The notes under the pieces were generated by a model, which saw only the letters and a list, made by a program, of their open reading frames with translations, had not been told where the DNA came from and ran no database searches. Shown here piece by piece: positions 1 through 6,285 of a DNA stretch of 10,817 nucleotides. A program made the translations under genes and the position numbers. The number at the start of each line of letters is the position of its first letter. Within the stretch, counting starts at the first letter, position 1. Location of the stretch: positions 1 through 10,817 of the forward strand of contig DAOUVG010000024.1 of the NCBI GenBank assembly GCA_030667735.1, in the 5' to 3' direction. The stretch is from Dehalococcoidales bacterium (GTDB taxonomy: Bacteria > Chloroflexota > Dehalococcoidia > Dehalococcoidales > Fen-1064).

Positions 1-558
1 CAGATTCCCTGCCGGGTGCTTAGTGAAGGAAATGAGCTCCACTTTCGGCGACCATCCCCACCATATCGAGGGGAAGATGACAATCATCGACCCCAGCCAG
101 AAGGCTGGGGTCGCCAGGGAGATGATGGCGAAGCTGCGCCCTAAATAGTCCAGCCAGGAATCCTGCCGTATGGCGGAAATTATGCCTACCGGCAGGGCTA
201 TCAGTTGCGATATAACGAAAGCAAAGAAACCAAGCTCAAAGGTTATCGGCAGTCTGGCTAGAATCTCTGGTAAAACCGGTTTCCTGGTCCAGAGTGAGGT
301 GCCGAAGTCGCCGCGGGTAAATATACCCTCCATCCAGATTACATACTGGACATGCATCGGCTTGTCCAGCCCCAGCCATTGCCTGATAGCCTCCGGGCTT
401 ATCGTTTCCTCCGACTGACTCTCCCCACCTCCTCCCATCTGGAACATCATCATCTCAACTATACTGCCGGGAATAAAGCGGACCATGAGGAAGACCACTA
501 TCGTCACCACCAGCATGGTGGGTATCATTAATAATCTTCTGATTATGTAGTCACGCAT
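1..558 (-). CDS. Peptide/nickel-type ABC transporter permease (DppB/OppB family), C-terminus off the window
   Basis: This is an inner-membrane permease subunit of a peptide/nickel/opine-class ABC importer, and 186 codons are visible. The frame is open from the ATG at 558-556 to the left edge, so the C-terminus, including the EAA loop that contacts the ATPase, is missing. The N-terminus has the DppB/OppB pattern: a basic RRLL start, a first membrane segment at about residues 9-26, a periplasmic part with GLDKP and a GDFGTS motif (like GDLGIS in DppB), then hydrophobic segments including PVGIISAIR and SLATPAFWLG. A Shine-Dalgarno AAGGGGG lies at 563-569, four bases from the start. The usual solute-binding protein gene is not found upstream; instead there is a structured non-coding stretch. 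The family call is firm, but the substrate cannot be told from this fragment. Confidence 0.93.
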   Translation of the reverse strand, partial: MRDYIIRRLLMIPTMLVVTIVVFLMVRFIPGSIVEMMMFQMGGGGESQSEETISPEAIRQWLGLDKPMHVQYVIWMEGIFTRGDFGTSLWTRKPVLPEILARLPITFELGFFAFVISQLIALPVGIISAIRQDSWLDYLGRSFAIISLATPAFWLGSMIVIFPSIWWGWSPKVELISFTKHPAGNL

Positions 559-570
559 ACTTTCCCCCTT

Positions 571-782
571 ATCGAATCCAAGCACCGCTGACTCAAAACA
601 TTCGATGCTCGTTCGGTGGGCACTATCGCTAGCCCGATTACGCCGCACAACGTGCGGTTCGGCGCAAAAGATTGCGCTTGCATCGGGCTATACCCGATTA
701 CGCCCAGGGCCCCGGACACGGGAAGGGGTAGCAGCGCTTGATTAAGCTGGTGGCTGTCGTCCTCTACTCACCAGCACCCTGG
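571..782. other. Intergenic stretch dense in inverted repeats, upstream of the permease
   Basis: Several perfect inverted repeats crowd into about 210 bp. They are ATCGAAT (571-577) with ATTCGAT (600-606), TAGCCCGAT (630-638) with ATCGGGCTA (682-690), CCGCAC/GTGCGG (643-648/652-657), GCGCAA/TTGCGC (662-667/672-677), CCCG/CGGG (711-714/719-722), GCTGGTG/CACCAGC (746-752/769-775) and CCAGGG/CCCTGG (704-709/777-782). CCCGATTACGCC occurs twice (633-644, 693-704), so ATCGGG at 682-687 can pair with either CCCGAT copy. Read on the minus strand, the stretch would be a folded leader ending beside the permease Shine-Dalgarno. It could be a structured RNA leader, a palindromic dispersed repeat or a decayed mobile element. 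No known riboswitch class was recognised. Confidence 0.5.
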
Positions 783-1136
783 TTTTATCTGGTAAGGTCC
801 ACCTGAGACTTAATGTCTCCGTATATTTTATTACAACGAACATCGGCAGTCGTAGCTGCCTCTCTCTGGGTAACTTCTACCCGCAACATGGCAAGGATAT
901 TAGAGATAAACGGTATTGCCTTGTGCTGATGGTATCTAAAAAACTGGTATAGCATCGTATTGCCAGTAATCCAGCACACCGATATTTCGATGTCAACATC
1001 CTGATGAGCTGATTGTTGTTTCCTCTTCCACAGGAGGGATGGAGTAGTTTGGTAAATGGCACCGCAAGTAATACCCGGGCAATAACGTCAGGTTGTGCAA
1101 CTGAAGTTCTCACCGAAAGCTCAACGCGTCCTTATG
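783..1136. other. Non-coding gap with no recognised gene
   Basis: Open frames on both strands here are short and their translations resemble no family I know. The only notable items are a small hairpin, GAGAC/GTCTC (805-809/815-819), followed by AT-rich sequence on the plus strand, and a CACAGGAGG string near 1029-1037 that leads only to a two-codon frame (ATG GAG TAG). The divergent promoters of the permease and the NSS transporter should lie between 559 and 1217, but I found no convincing hexamer pair in this part. Confidence 0.5.
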
Positions 1137-1177
1137 TTCATGATTGCTGAAGAATGCTATTATAGTTGGTGGCACAC

Positions 1178-1193
1178 AGGAGGTCATAATATC
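1178..1193 (+). promoter_or_regulatory. Strong Shine-Dalgarno facing a non-standard ATC codon
   Basis: A perfect AGGAGG (1178-1183) is followed after seven bases by ATC (1191-1193), which is in frame with the transporter. No ATG, GTG or TTG lies at normal distance from it. The nearest in-frame starts are GTG 1206 and ATG 1218, 22 and 34 bases away. Either translation starts at the ATC, or an original ATG has mutated, or the site is not used. A possible -10 (TATAGT, 1161-1166) with a poor -35 (TTCATG, 1137-1142) would place transcription start near 1173, just before this site and after the upstream GTG at 1095. Confidence 0.5.
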
Positions 1194-1217
1194 GAAAAGC
1201 CGCCAGTGAAATCAGAG

Positions 1218-2549
1218 ATGAGCCAGATTACGACAGGGGCTGCTCCGCGCCCGGTCTGGACATCACAGCGCGCCTATATACTTGCCTCGGTCGCTGGAGT
1301 TGTAGGCCTCGGAAACATCTGGCGGTTTCCGTACATGGCAGGAGAGAATGGCGGCGGTACATTTGTTCTCGCATACGCAATCTGCATTCTGGCAATAGGT
1401 ATCCCGCTCGTTGTTCTTGAGGCCAGCGCCGGTAATCTCGTCAAACGGGGTCCGGTGGGAATGTTCCGGCGGATCAACCCGAAATGGGGCCCATGGGTCG
1501 GATGGTCCCTGGTTGTGATGCTCATCGCTATCATGAGCTACTACCTTGTGGTTACTGGCTGGACACTGGGCTATGCGGTCGATGCAATCCGGGCTGACCT
1601 GAGGCCATTCGAAGAGTTTACCGCGGGCTTTGCTTCCCTCTGGTTCTTCTTGGTGGTAGCCGTCCTCACCTTTGCCGTAATGCAGCGCGGTGTCAGGGGT
1701 CTCGAAAGCATGGGCAAATACCTGCTCCCCCTGCTTGTCGTGATAGTCGGCGGCCTTGCCATCTATTCGCAGACTCTTTCGGGGGCAAGCCAGGCCCGCG
1801 ACTTCTACTTCAGCTTTGACCTGGAACGCTTTCTGGAACCCACAACCTGGCGGATGGCGGCGGGACAGGCGTTCTACTCGCTGTCCATCGGTCAGGGTTT
1901 CCTTATTACCTACGGGAGCTATATACCAAAGGGCGTCAATATTGCCAGTTCGTCCGCAATCGTGGCCGGGACTAATTCAATAATCTCAATCACGGCAGGT
2001 CTGGTAGTGTTTCCGATAGTATTCACTTTCGGTATCGCCCCCGATACAGGCAGCGCACTGTCTTTCACTGCATTTCCCATGATATTTCGTGAGGTTGCCG
2101 GAGGCCTGTTCATAGGCATAGCCTTCTACGTTCTGCTATTCGTAGCTGCGTTCACATCTTGCGTCGGTGGGTTGGCATCTGTGCTCGCTCCAGTCCGCGA
2201 CGAATTTCACTTGTCCCGGGGCTGGGCGGCATTGGCTGTAGTCGCTATCGTCACGGCGCTGGGCATCCCTTCGGCGTTGAGCTTCACCTCCGTGGGGCTT
2301 ACCGTCGGCGGGAAGCCATTTCTGGACGTGATAGACCAGGTCACAGGTTCCGGAGTAGTGCTCGTGGCCGGCATCGTTGGCGCAGCGCTGATAGCCTGGA
2401 GGCTTCCCAGAAAGCGCCTTCTTGCCGCGATAAACAACCACAAGCAGCCCGCCTGGCTGAGCACTATCTCTGAGAACTGGTTCATCCTGGTGGGCCGCTA
2501 TCTGCTGGTAGCCGGTGTGGCATTGCTGCTTGCTACTTATCTGTTCTAG
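1218..2549 (+). CDS. Sodium-dependent transporter, neurotransmitter:sodium symporter (NSS/SNF) family
   Basis: This is an inner-membrane LeuT-fold symporter that couples Na+ entry to uptake of an amino acid or related amine. From ATG 1218 it has 443 residues and about 11 membrane segments, within the bacterial NSS range. TM1 carries GLGNIWRFPY and ENGGG (residues 30-47), matching the Na+/substrate region and gating Arg of LeuT. TM3 has SYYLVVTGWTLGY, where Tyr109 aligns with LeuT Tyr108. The unwound TM6 is SLSIGQG (221-227) followed by ITYGSY, and TM8 has TSCVGG (313-318) near the Na2 site. Gln226 stands where LeuT has Phe259, which could alter substrate choice. The frame is open back to GTG 1095. 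I chose 1218 because it leaves a normal short tail before TM1, but its Shine-Dalgarno is weak, and ATC 1191 sits behind a strong one. Substrate is unknown. Confidence 0.95.
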   Translation: MSQITTGAAPRPVWTSQRAYILASVAGVVGLGNIWRFPYMAGENGGGTFVLAYAICILAIGIPLVVLEASAGNLVKRGPVGMFRRINPKWGPWVGWSLVVMLIAIMSYYLVVTGWTLGYAVDAIRADLRPFEEFTAGFASLWFFLVVAVLTFAVMQRGVRGLESMGKYLLPLLVVIVGGLAIYSQTLSGASQARDFYFSFDLERFLEPTTWRMAAGQAFYSLSIGQGFLITYGSYIPKGVNIASSSAIVAGTNSIISITAGLVVFPIVFTFGIAPDTGSALSFTAFPMIFREVAGGLFIGIAFYVLLFVAAFTSCVGGLASVLAPVRDEFHLSRGWAALAVVAIVTALGIPSALSFTSVGLTVGGKPFLDVIDQVTGSGVVLVAGIVGAALIAWRLPRKRLLAAINNHKQPAWLSTISENWFILVGRYLLVAGVALLLATYLF

Positions 2550-2755
2550 AAGCAAGTGGACAGCTCCAGGCTAGTGGTGATGGTGTTGGCCGGACTATCG
2601 ATGTTGGAAGAAGTCCAGGCAGTCTTCAGGATTACCTGCCAGGCTGTGTTGCACAGGTAAGCCGTTCGTTCGCTTCCTTTCCCTATATATATACACCCCG
2701 GACGGGTATTCAAGGTTGAGTCAGTTTGTGGAACACCCGGGGTCTGAAGTGTCAT
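2550..2755. other. Convergent intergenic gap with weak hairpins, no clear terminator
   Basis: The transporter (plus) and the hydrolase (minus) converge here. TTACCTG (2632-2638) pairs with CAGGTAA (2654-2660) over a 15-base loop, and ACCCCGG (2695-2701) pairs with CCGGGGT (2737-2743) over a 35-base loop. Neither is followed by a run of T on either strand, so neither is a convincing intrinsic terminator, although a bidirectional stop is expected here. An AT run, TATATATATA, lies at about 2683-2692. No gene was recognised. Confidence 0.35.
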
Positions 2756-3577
2756 TCATTTCTCAGGCACAATATGCTCCAGGATGAATGCATTCAGACC
2801 TTCTTCATAATGCCCGCCTGATGTGATGAACCCTTCATTATGTGTGCCGGAGATTTCGAGGAATCTCTTCGGCTCCTTCGCCGCCTCAAACAGTTGCCGC
2901 CCGTGTCCAAAGGGCATTATTTCATCATCGCGACTGTGGACAATCAGAACGGGGCAATCCACTCTACCCAGGCGTTCTGCCGTATCGTATTCAAAACGCG
3001 ATAGCCACCTTACCGGAAGGTAGGGATAGAGTGTGGCAGCAATATCGGGAAGGGATGTAAATGTTGACTCAAGGATAAGTGCCCCTGGCGGGTGGGTCTG
3101 CGCAAGCCACGAGGCAATCGCACCACCAAGTGACCGGCCAAAAACAACTATTTGGTCCGGATTTACCTGGCGCGTCTCAATCAAGTACCGCCACGCAGCC
3201 TCAACATCTTTGTAGGTGCCCTGCTCCGTGGGCTTTCCCTTACTCTGGCCGTAGCCTCGGTAGTCGAAAATGAAAACGTCCAGTCCAAGTCGATGAAACA
3301 TCTGAACGGACTCCAACCGGTGTGATATGTTGCCTGCGTTACCATGACAGAATAGAATCACACCGCTAGCACCAGGGCTGGGAATAAACCAACCGGAGAG
3401 CTCGACCCTGTCCGAGGTTTCAAATGAGACGTTCTCGAAGTTGAGCCCAATGCTACCGGGGTCCGCTACAAGAATGCGTTCAGGATAGTACACAAAGTGG
3501 GATTGAAAAATGAAGAGGAGGCCGGCAAAGATGATGTAGGCGCCGGCGACAGCGACAACAACCCAGATGCCTGACAT
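2756..3577 (-). CDS. Membrane-anchored alpha/beta hydrolase, Bem46/ABHD13-like
   Basis: This is a serine hydrolase of the alpha/beta fold, probably an esterase, thioesterase or peptidase-like enzyme of unknown substrate. From ATG 3577 it has 273 residues. An N-terminal hydrophobic segment (residues 4-25) should anchor it in the membrane. It is followed by the Bem46-type YYPER, the oxyanion-hole motif HGNAGN (78-83), DYRGYGQSKG, the nucleophile elbow GRSLGG (Ser149), the acid region HSRDDEIMP (Asp218) and GTHNEGF (His246). The catalytic triad is complete. I chose 3577 because GGAAGGG lies about seven bases upstream. ATG 3598 and ATG 3622 are in frame with weaker sites. The longer open frame up to 3838 runs over the metallopeptidase gene and is not credible. 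The gene follows the metallopeptidase on the same strand after about 150 bp and may share its transcript. Confidence 0.9.
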   Translation of the reverse strand: MSGIWVVVAVAGAYIIFAGLLFIFQSHFVYYPERILVADPGSIGLNFENVSFETSDRVELSGWFIPSPGASGVILFCHGNAGNISHRLESVQMFHRLGLDVFIFDYRGYGQSKGKPTEQGTYKDVEAAWRYLIETRQVNPDQIVVFGRSLGGAIASWLAQTHPPGALILESTFTSLPDIAATLYPYLPVRWLSRFEYDTAERLGRVDCPVLIVHSRDDEIMPFGHGRQLFEAAKEPKRFLEISGTHNEGFITSGGHYEEGLNAFILEHIVPEK

Positions 3578-3731
3578 CAGAATTCCCTTCCATTTCATCA
3601 GACTTCGCCCGAGAGGTTTCATTTGTATGCACACGTAGCCAGTCTGTTTGATGCCCGCCCGTTTCCGGGACGATACTAGCTCATGGTAAGAAACTATAAG
3701 ACGACCTGACGTACCCGCGCTGTTTTTCTGT

Positions 3732-4073
3732 CTATTCCAGTTGGGCCTCTTCCAACCCGAAGAAGTGCCCCACCTCGTGAAGTACTGTGAGACGCACCTC
3801 CTCCTCGATGTCTTCCTCAGTATGGCAGACTCGCTCAATGGGTCCCTTGAATATCGTTATCACGTCGGGCAAGGTGACATCCTCCAGTGAGCGTTCTGTG
3901 AGGGGTATTCCCTCATAGAGTCCCAGGGTGTCAGGCATGTCTTCAGGGGGCTCATCCTCTATCACCACCGCCACATTCTCCAGTCTGCTCCGGAATTCCT
4001 CCGGCAGGGCTGCCAGCGCCCTCCTCACCAGACGCTCAAACCTTCGACGAGACAAGCTGCTTCTTCCTGCCAT
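3732..4073 (-). CDS. Small zincin-like metallopeptidase (DUF1025/Zincin_1 type)
   Basis: This is a probable zinc metallopeptidase of 113 residues, close to the usual length of this bacterial family. The diagnostic part is at the C-terminus: HEVGHFFGLEE, with His99 and His103 as zinc ligands, Glu100 as catalytic base and Glu109 possibly as third ligand. It is preceded by the acidic EEDIEEEV and by ITIFKGPIER, which are typical of the family. The N-terminus is basic (SLSRRRFERLVRRAL) and followed by LPEEF, also family-like. ATG 4073 is preferred to ATG 4112 because a purine-rich AAGGGGGG precedes it and the predicted promoter lies too close to 4112 for that codon to be transcribed. No signal peptide is seen, so it should be cytoplasmic. 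Its physiological substrate is unknown. Confidence 0.88.
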   Translation of the reverse strand: MAGRSSLSRRRFERLVRRALAALPEEFRSRLENVAVVIEDEPPEDMPDTLGLYEGIPLTERSLEDVTLPDVITIFKGPIERVCHTEEDIEEEVRLTVLHEVGHFFGLEEAQLE

Positions 4074-4099
4074 ATCGGGTTCCCCCCTTCTGATTCTTA

Positions 4100-4128
4100 A
4101 TTGTGCCTGCATTATGGAGGATAGTCAA
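4100..4128 (-). promoter_or_regulatory. Probable sigma-70-type promoter of the metallopeptidase gene
   Basis: On the minus strand, TTGACT (4128-4123, 5/6 to consensus) is followed after exactly 17 bases by CACAAT (4105-4100, 4/6). Transcription would start near 4093, leaving a leader of about 20 bases with the Shine-Dalgarno of the gene starting at 4073. Confidence 0.5.
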
Positions 4129-4279
4129 CACAATGTATGGCAGCACCAGGAGGAAAGGTCAGTCCGTTCTTACGCGTGAAGGCCAGGCGCGGGAGTGCCC
4201 CTGGAATTGAGGAGTCTCTTTATCCGCAGAGAGCCACAGGCCAGGTGCGAGGTCTTCCTGACTGATGGCATAATCTCGC

Positions 4280-5044
4280 TCAAACATCAACCCCTAACTC
4301 GGTGAGTAATTCTCGTACCAGTTTCCCGAAATCAGGCTCTGCGATCATCCTCTGACGCCGGGGGCGTGGTAAATCGATCTTCAATTCACGTTTGATTTCG
4401 CCCGGGCGGGCGCTTAACACGATAACCCGGTCGGCAAGATAGACGGCTTCTTCAACATCATGGGTGATGAACATCACTGTCCGCCCGAATTCCTGCCAGA
4501 CCTTCAATAACCAATTTTGAAGCTCCTTGCGAGTCAGGGCATCCAATGCACCGAATGGTTCATCGAGGAGCAGGGTAGAGCGCCCCATGAGCCATGTTCT
4601 CAGGAGGGCGGCACGCTGGCGCATGCCCCCGGAGAGCGCCGAGGGATATTCCTTCTCAAAGGTTTCCAATCCAAAGTGAGAGAGCATCTCAAGGGCTCTC
4701 TGTCGTGATTCTCTTCGGGGGATGCCTTGAATCTCCAATGGGATGAGGACGTTATCCAGCACACTTCGCCATGGGAGAAGCAAGTCACGCTGAGGCATAT
4801 AGCCCACCATCCCGGCGCGATTGTCCGGCCTTTCGCCATCGATCAGGATTTCGCCTTCATCGGGTTCAAGGAGCCCTACGCAGAGATTAAAAAGCGTGCT
4901 TTTACCGCTCCCGCTTGCTCCAATGATGGTGACAAACTCGCCGGGCATAACCTTGAAAGAGATATCTTTTAATGCCGGAACAGCGTGTTCAATCCCGGAG
5001 AAGGTTTTACTGACATGTCTTAATTCGATACGTGGTGTGGTCAT
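4280..5044 (-). CDS. thiZ: ABC transporter ATP-binding protein of the thiamine-precursor importer (ThiZ-like)
   Basis: This is the cytoplasmic ATPase that powers the importer formed with the permease and lipoprotein encoded just upstream. At 254 residues it belongs to the nitrate/sulfonate/taurine/HMP class. All motifs are intact: Walker A GASGSGKST (42-50), Q-loop GYMPQRD (Gln85), signature LSGGMRQR (137-144), Walker B LLLDEP (158-163), D-loop GALD and the H-loop THD (His195). The family alone would also fit sulfonate or nitrate uptake. The thiamine role comes from the TPP-controlled operon and its THI5-like partner. ATG 5044 lacks a Shine-Dalgarno. It overlaps the TGA of a nine-codon ORF (ATGA), so translation may depend on coupling. 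A MITE-like element separates it from the binding-protein gene. Confidence 0.92.
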   Translation of the reverse strand: MTTPRIELRHVSKTFSGIEHAVPALKDISFKVMPGEFVTIIGASGSGKSTLFNLCVGLLEPDEGEILIDGERPDNRAGMVGYMPQRDLLLPWRSVLDNVLIPLEIQGIPRRESRQRALEMLSHFGLETFEKEYPSALSGGMRQRAALLRTWLMGRSTLLLDEPFGALDALTRKELQNWLLKVWQEFGRTVMFITHDVEEAVYLADRVIVLSARPGEIKRELKIDLPRPRRQRMIAEPDFGKLVRELLTELGVDV

Positions 5045-5070
5045 AGCGATTCATTATTAATGATAAGCAT
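5041..5070 (-). CDS. Nine-codon ORF overlapping the ATPase start (possible coupling peptide)
   Basis: ATG at 5070-5068 opens a frame for MLIINNESL that ends in TGA at 5043-5041. The stop shares ATGA with the ATPase start codon at 5044. AGAGGAGGG lies directly before the ATG, giving a spacing of only about four bases from GAGG. The ATPase gene has no Shine-Dalgarno nearer than this one (about 27 bases away), so ribosomes may load here and restart at the ATPase. This is inference from the layout; a nine-codon frame can arise by chance. Confidence 0.3.
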   Translation of the reverse strand: MLIINNESL

Positions 5071-5080
5071 CCCTCCTCTA

Positions 5081-5245
5081 ACAGGGTGTTGAAAAACCCT
5101 TTCGACCAATCCCCGTGCGGCCCGGATGGACCGCCTTCCCCTTCCTGGCCAGGAAGGAGGTAGAAATTATATCTGGGCGCCCCCTTCTGAGGAGCGCCCC
5201 CTTCTGAAGGGGCTCCCTCTGCACTCCTATTTTTCAGCATCCTGC
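5081..5245. mobile_element. MITE-like non-coding element with terminal inverted repeats
   Basis: The left end ACAGGGTGTTGAAAAA (5081-5096) and the complement of the right end GCAGGATGCTGAAAAA (5245-5230) match at 13 of 16 positions, and all three differences are transitions. TA flanks both ends (5079-5080, 5246-5247), as expected for a TA target duplication of the Tc1/mariner-IS630 type. The GC-rich, repeat-rich interior holds a perfect palindrome CCTTCCTGG/CCAGGAAGG (5140-5157), two copies of GCGCCCCCTTCTGA (5177-5190, 5194-5207) and a hairpin GGAG..CCCCTT/AAGGGG..CTCC (5191-5216). No transposase or convincing ORF is present. It sits between the lipoprotein and ATPase genes and would be transcribed as a strong hairpin within the operon mRNA. 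Confidence 0.65.
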
Positions 5246-5286
5246 TAAATCTTCGGCACTAAGACGGGATTATGGCAATCTATACC

Positions 5287-6267
5287 TCAAGGTAGAAACT
5301 CGTTGGTGAAGGCATCAGAGACAGAGATAGGGGCCGACAGAATGTCGCGCTCCACCATGAAATCAGTGTAGTCCTGCCAGACGCTTTCTTTCTGTTCACC
5401 CCAACGCGGTGCGTCAGCTTGATAGTATTCCGAAAGCCAGTCCTGACTTGCCTTGACGAGTTCGGCATTGAGTTCAGGCACGGCGGCAAGCAGAAGCTCG
5501 GCGGCTTTGCCCGGGTTGTCTGCCGCAAAGGTATACCCGCGTGAAAGAGCTTTCAAGAGGGCTCTGACGACTTCCGGCCTGTTGGCGATGGTGTCCTCGC
5601 TGGCGATCACGACCGGCGTATAGTAGTCAGGAATGCAATCGAAGTAGTCCTTCATCATCACAACGTTGATATCGACACCCTGTTGTATAGCCTGAAAACC
5701 CTGCCAGCCGTAGAAAATCCATGCCATATCGATCTGGTCCTCAGCAATCAGGGCCAAGGAGTCGGCATAGCCGGTATTCAGAATCTCAAGCAGGCTGAAG
5801 TCGGCACCTGCACAGCCCATGAGGACCTCCAGCGTGGGCTCCTCAAATGGCGAACCCCATGCCCCATAGCGCAGACCCTCAAAATCTGCCGGACTGGTAA
5901 CGTTCAGGTCGGCGGCAGAGGCGAAGCCGGACGTGTTATGCTGGAGCACTGCCGCGATAGAAACGACGGGCACTTCTTTAGCACGCGCCAGCGTCAGAGA
6001 CTCCTGAAAAGTGATGCCGAAATCGGCGGCGCCGCTGGCGACTGCGGCTTCGGGGTATACTTCGCCAGGTTGGATGATGTCAACCGCAAGACCGGCTTCT
6101 TCAAAATAGCCGTTTGCTTCCGCCACAAAGATTCCGGTGTGATTGGTGTTCGGGACCCAATCCAGCATGAACGTAACCGGGATGAGTCCCTCATCTGCGG
6201 GGCTTCCGCAGGCAGTGGCTATCAGTGCTATGAGCAGCAGTACGATGACCAAAGACAGACGTTTCAT
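5287..6267 (-). CDS. thiY: THI5/NMT1-like substrate-binding lipoprotein of the thiamine-precursor importer (ThiY-like)
   Basis: This is the extracytoplasmic binding protein that should capture thiamine or a pyrimidine precursor (HMP or formylaminopyrimidine) for the ABC importer. It has 326 residues. A signal peptide (KR, then a hydrophobic core to about residue 17) ends in ATAC with Cys20 as the likely lipid-modified residue, a relaxed lipobox. The mature part begins with DWVPNTNHTG (36-45), a hallmark of the THI5/ThiY group. It continues with AVASGAADFGI, the YGAWGSPFEE loop (134-143) and FYGWQG (185-190). The fungal THI5 CCCFC motif is absent, as expected for a binding protein rather than the HMP synthase. 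GGAGG eight bases before ATG 6267 supports the start. The permease gene ends 18 bases upstream. The exact ligand is not fixed by sequence. Confidence 0.92.
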   Translation of the reverse strand: MKRLSLVIVLLLIALIATACGSPADEGLIPVTFMLDWVPNTNHTGIFVAEANGYFEEAGLAVDIIQPGEVYPEAAVASGAADFGITFQESLTLARAKEVPVVSIAAVLQHNTSGFASAADLNVTSPADFEGLRYGAWGSPFEEPTLEVLMGCAGADFSLLEILNTGYADSLALIAEDQIDMAWIFYGWQGFQAIQQGVDINVVMMKDYFDCIPDYYTPVVIASEDTIANRPEVVRALLKALSRGYTFAADNPGKAAELLLAAVPELNAELVKASQDWLSEYYQADAPRWGEQKESVWQDYTDFMVERDILSAPISVSDAFTNEFLP

Positions 6268-6285
6268 TTCATATTCCTCCGTAGC

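Noticed and set aside
785..1113. Two short minus-strand frames (64 and 78 residues) in the gap before the NSS gene
   Set aside because: There is no similarity to known proteins, no good ribosome sites, and they overlap each other in different frames.
1095..1217. Upstream extension of the NSS transporter from GTG 1095
   Set aside because: The 41 extra residues do not resemble NSS N-termini and GTG 1095 has no Shine-Dalgarno.
2632..2743. Inverted repeats between the convergent transporter and hydrolase genes as a terminator
   Set aside because: The stems are 7 bp with long loops and no T run follows on either strand, so they were listed only as weak hairpins.
3658..3669. CCCG-GAAA-CGGG tetraloop hairpin on the minus strand upstream of the hydrolase
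   Set aside because: A four-base stem is too short to claim a function and could be chance.
3578..3838. N-terminal extension of the alpha/beta hydrolase frame (up to 360 residues)
   Set aside because: Its first part overlaps the metallopeptidase coding region, is low-complexity basic sequence with no family similarity, and lacks a ribosome site. A good Shine-Dalgarno precedes 3577.
4180..4245. Two similar GC-rich strings (AGGCCAGG-CGCGGG and AGGCCAGG-TGCGAG) after the ATPase gene
   Set aside because: They are short and imperfect, with no hairpin or T run, so neither a terminator nor a repeat family is supported.
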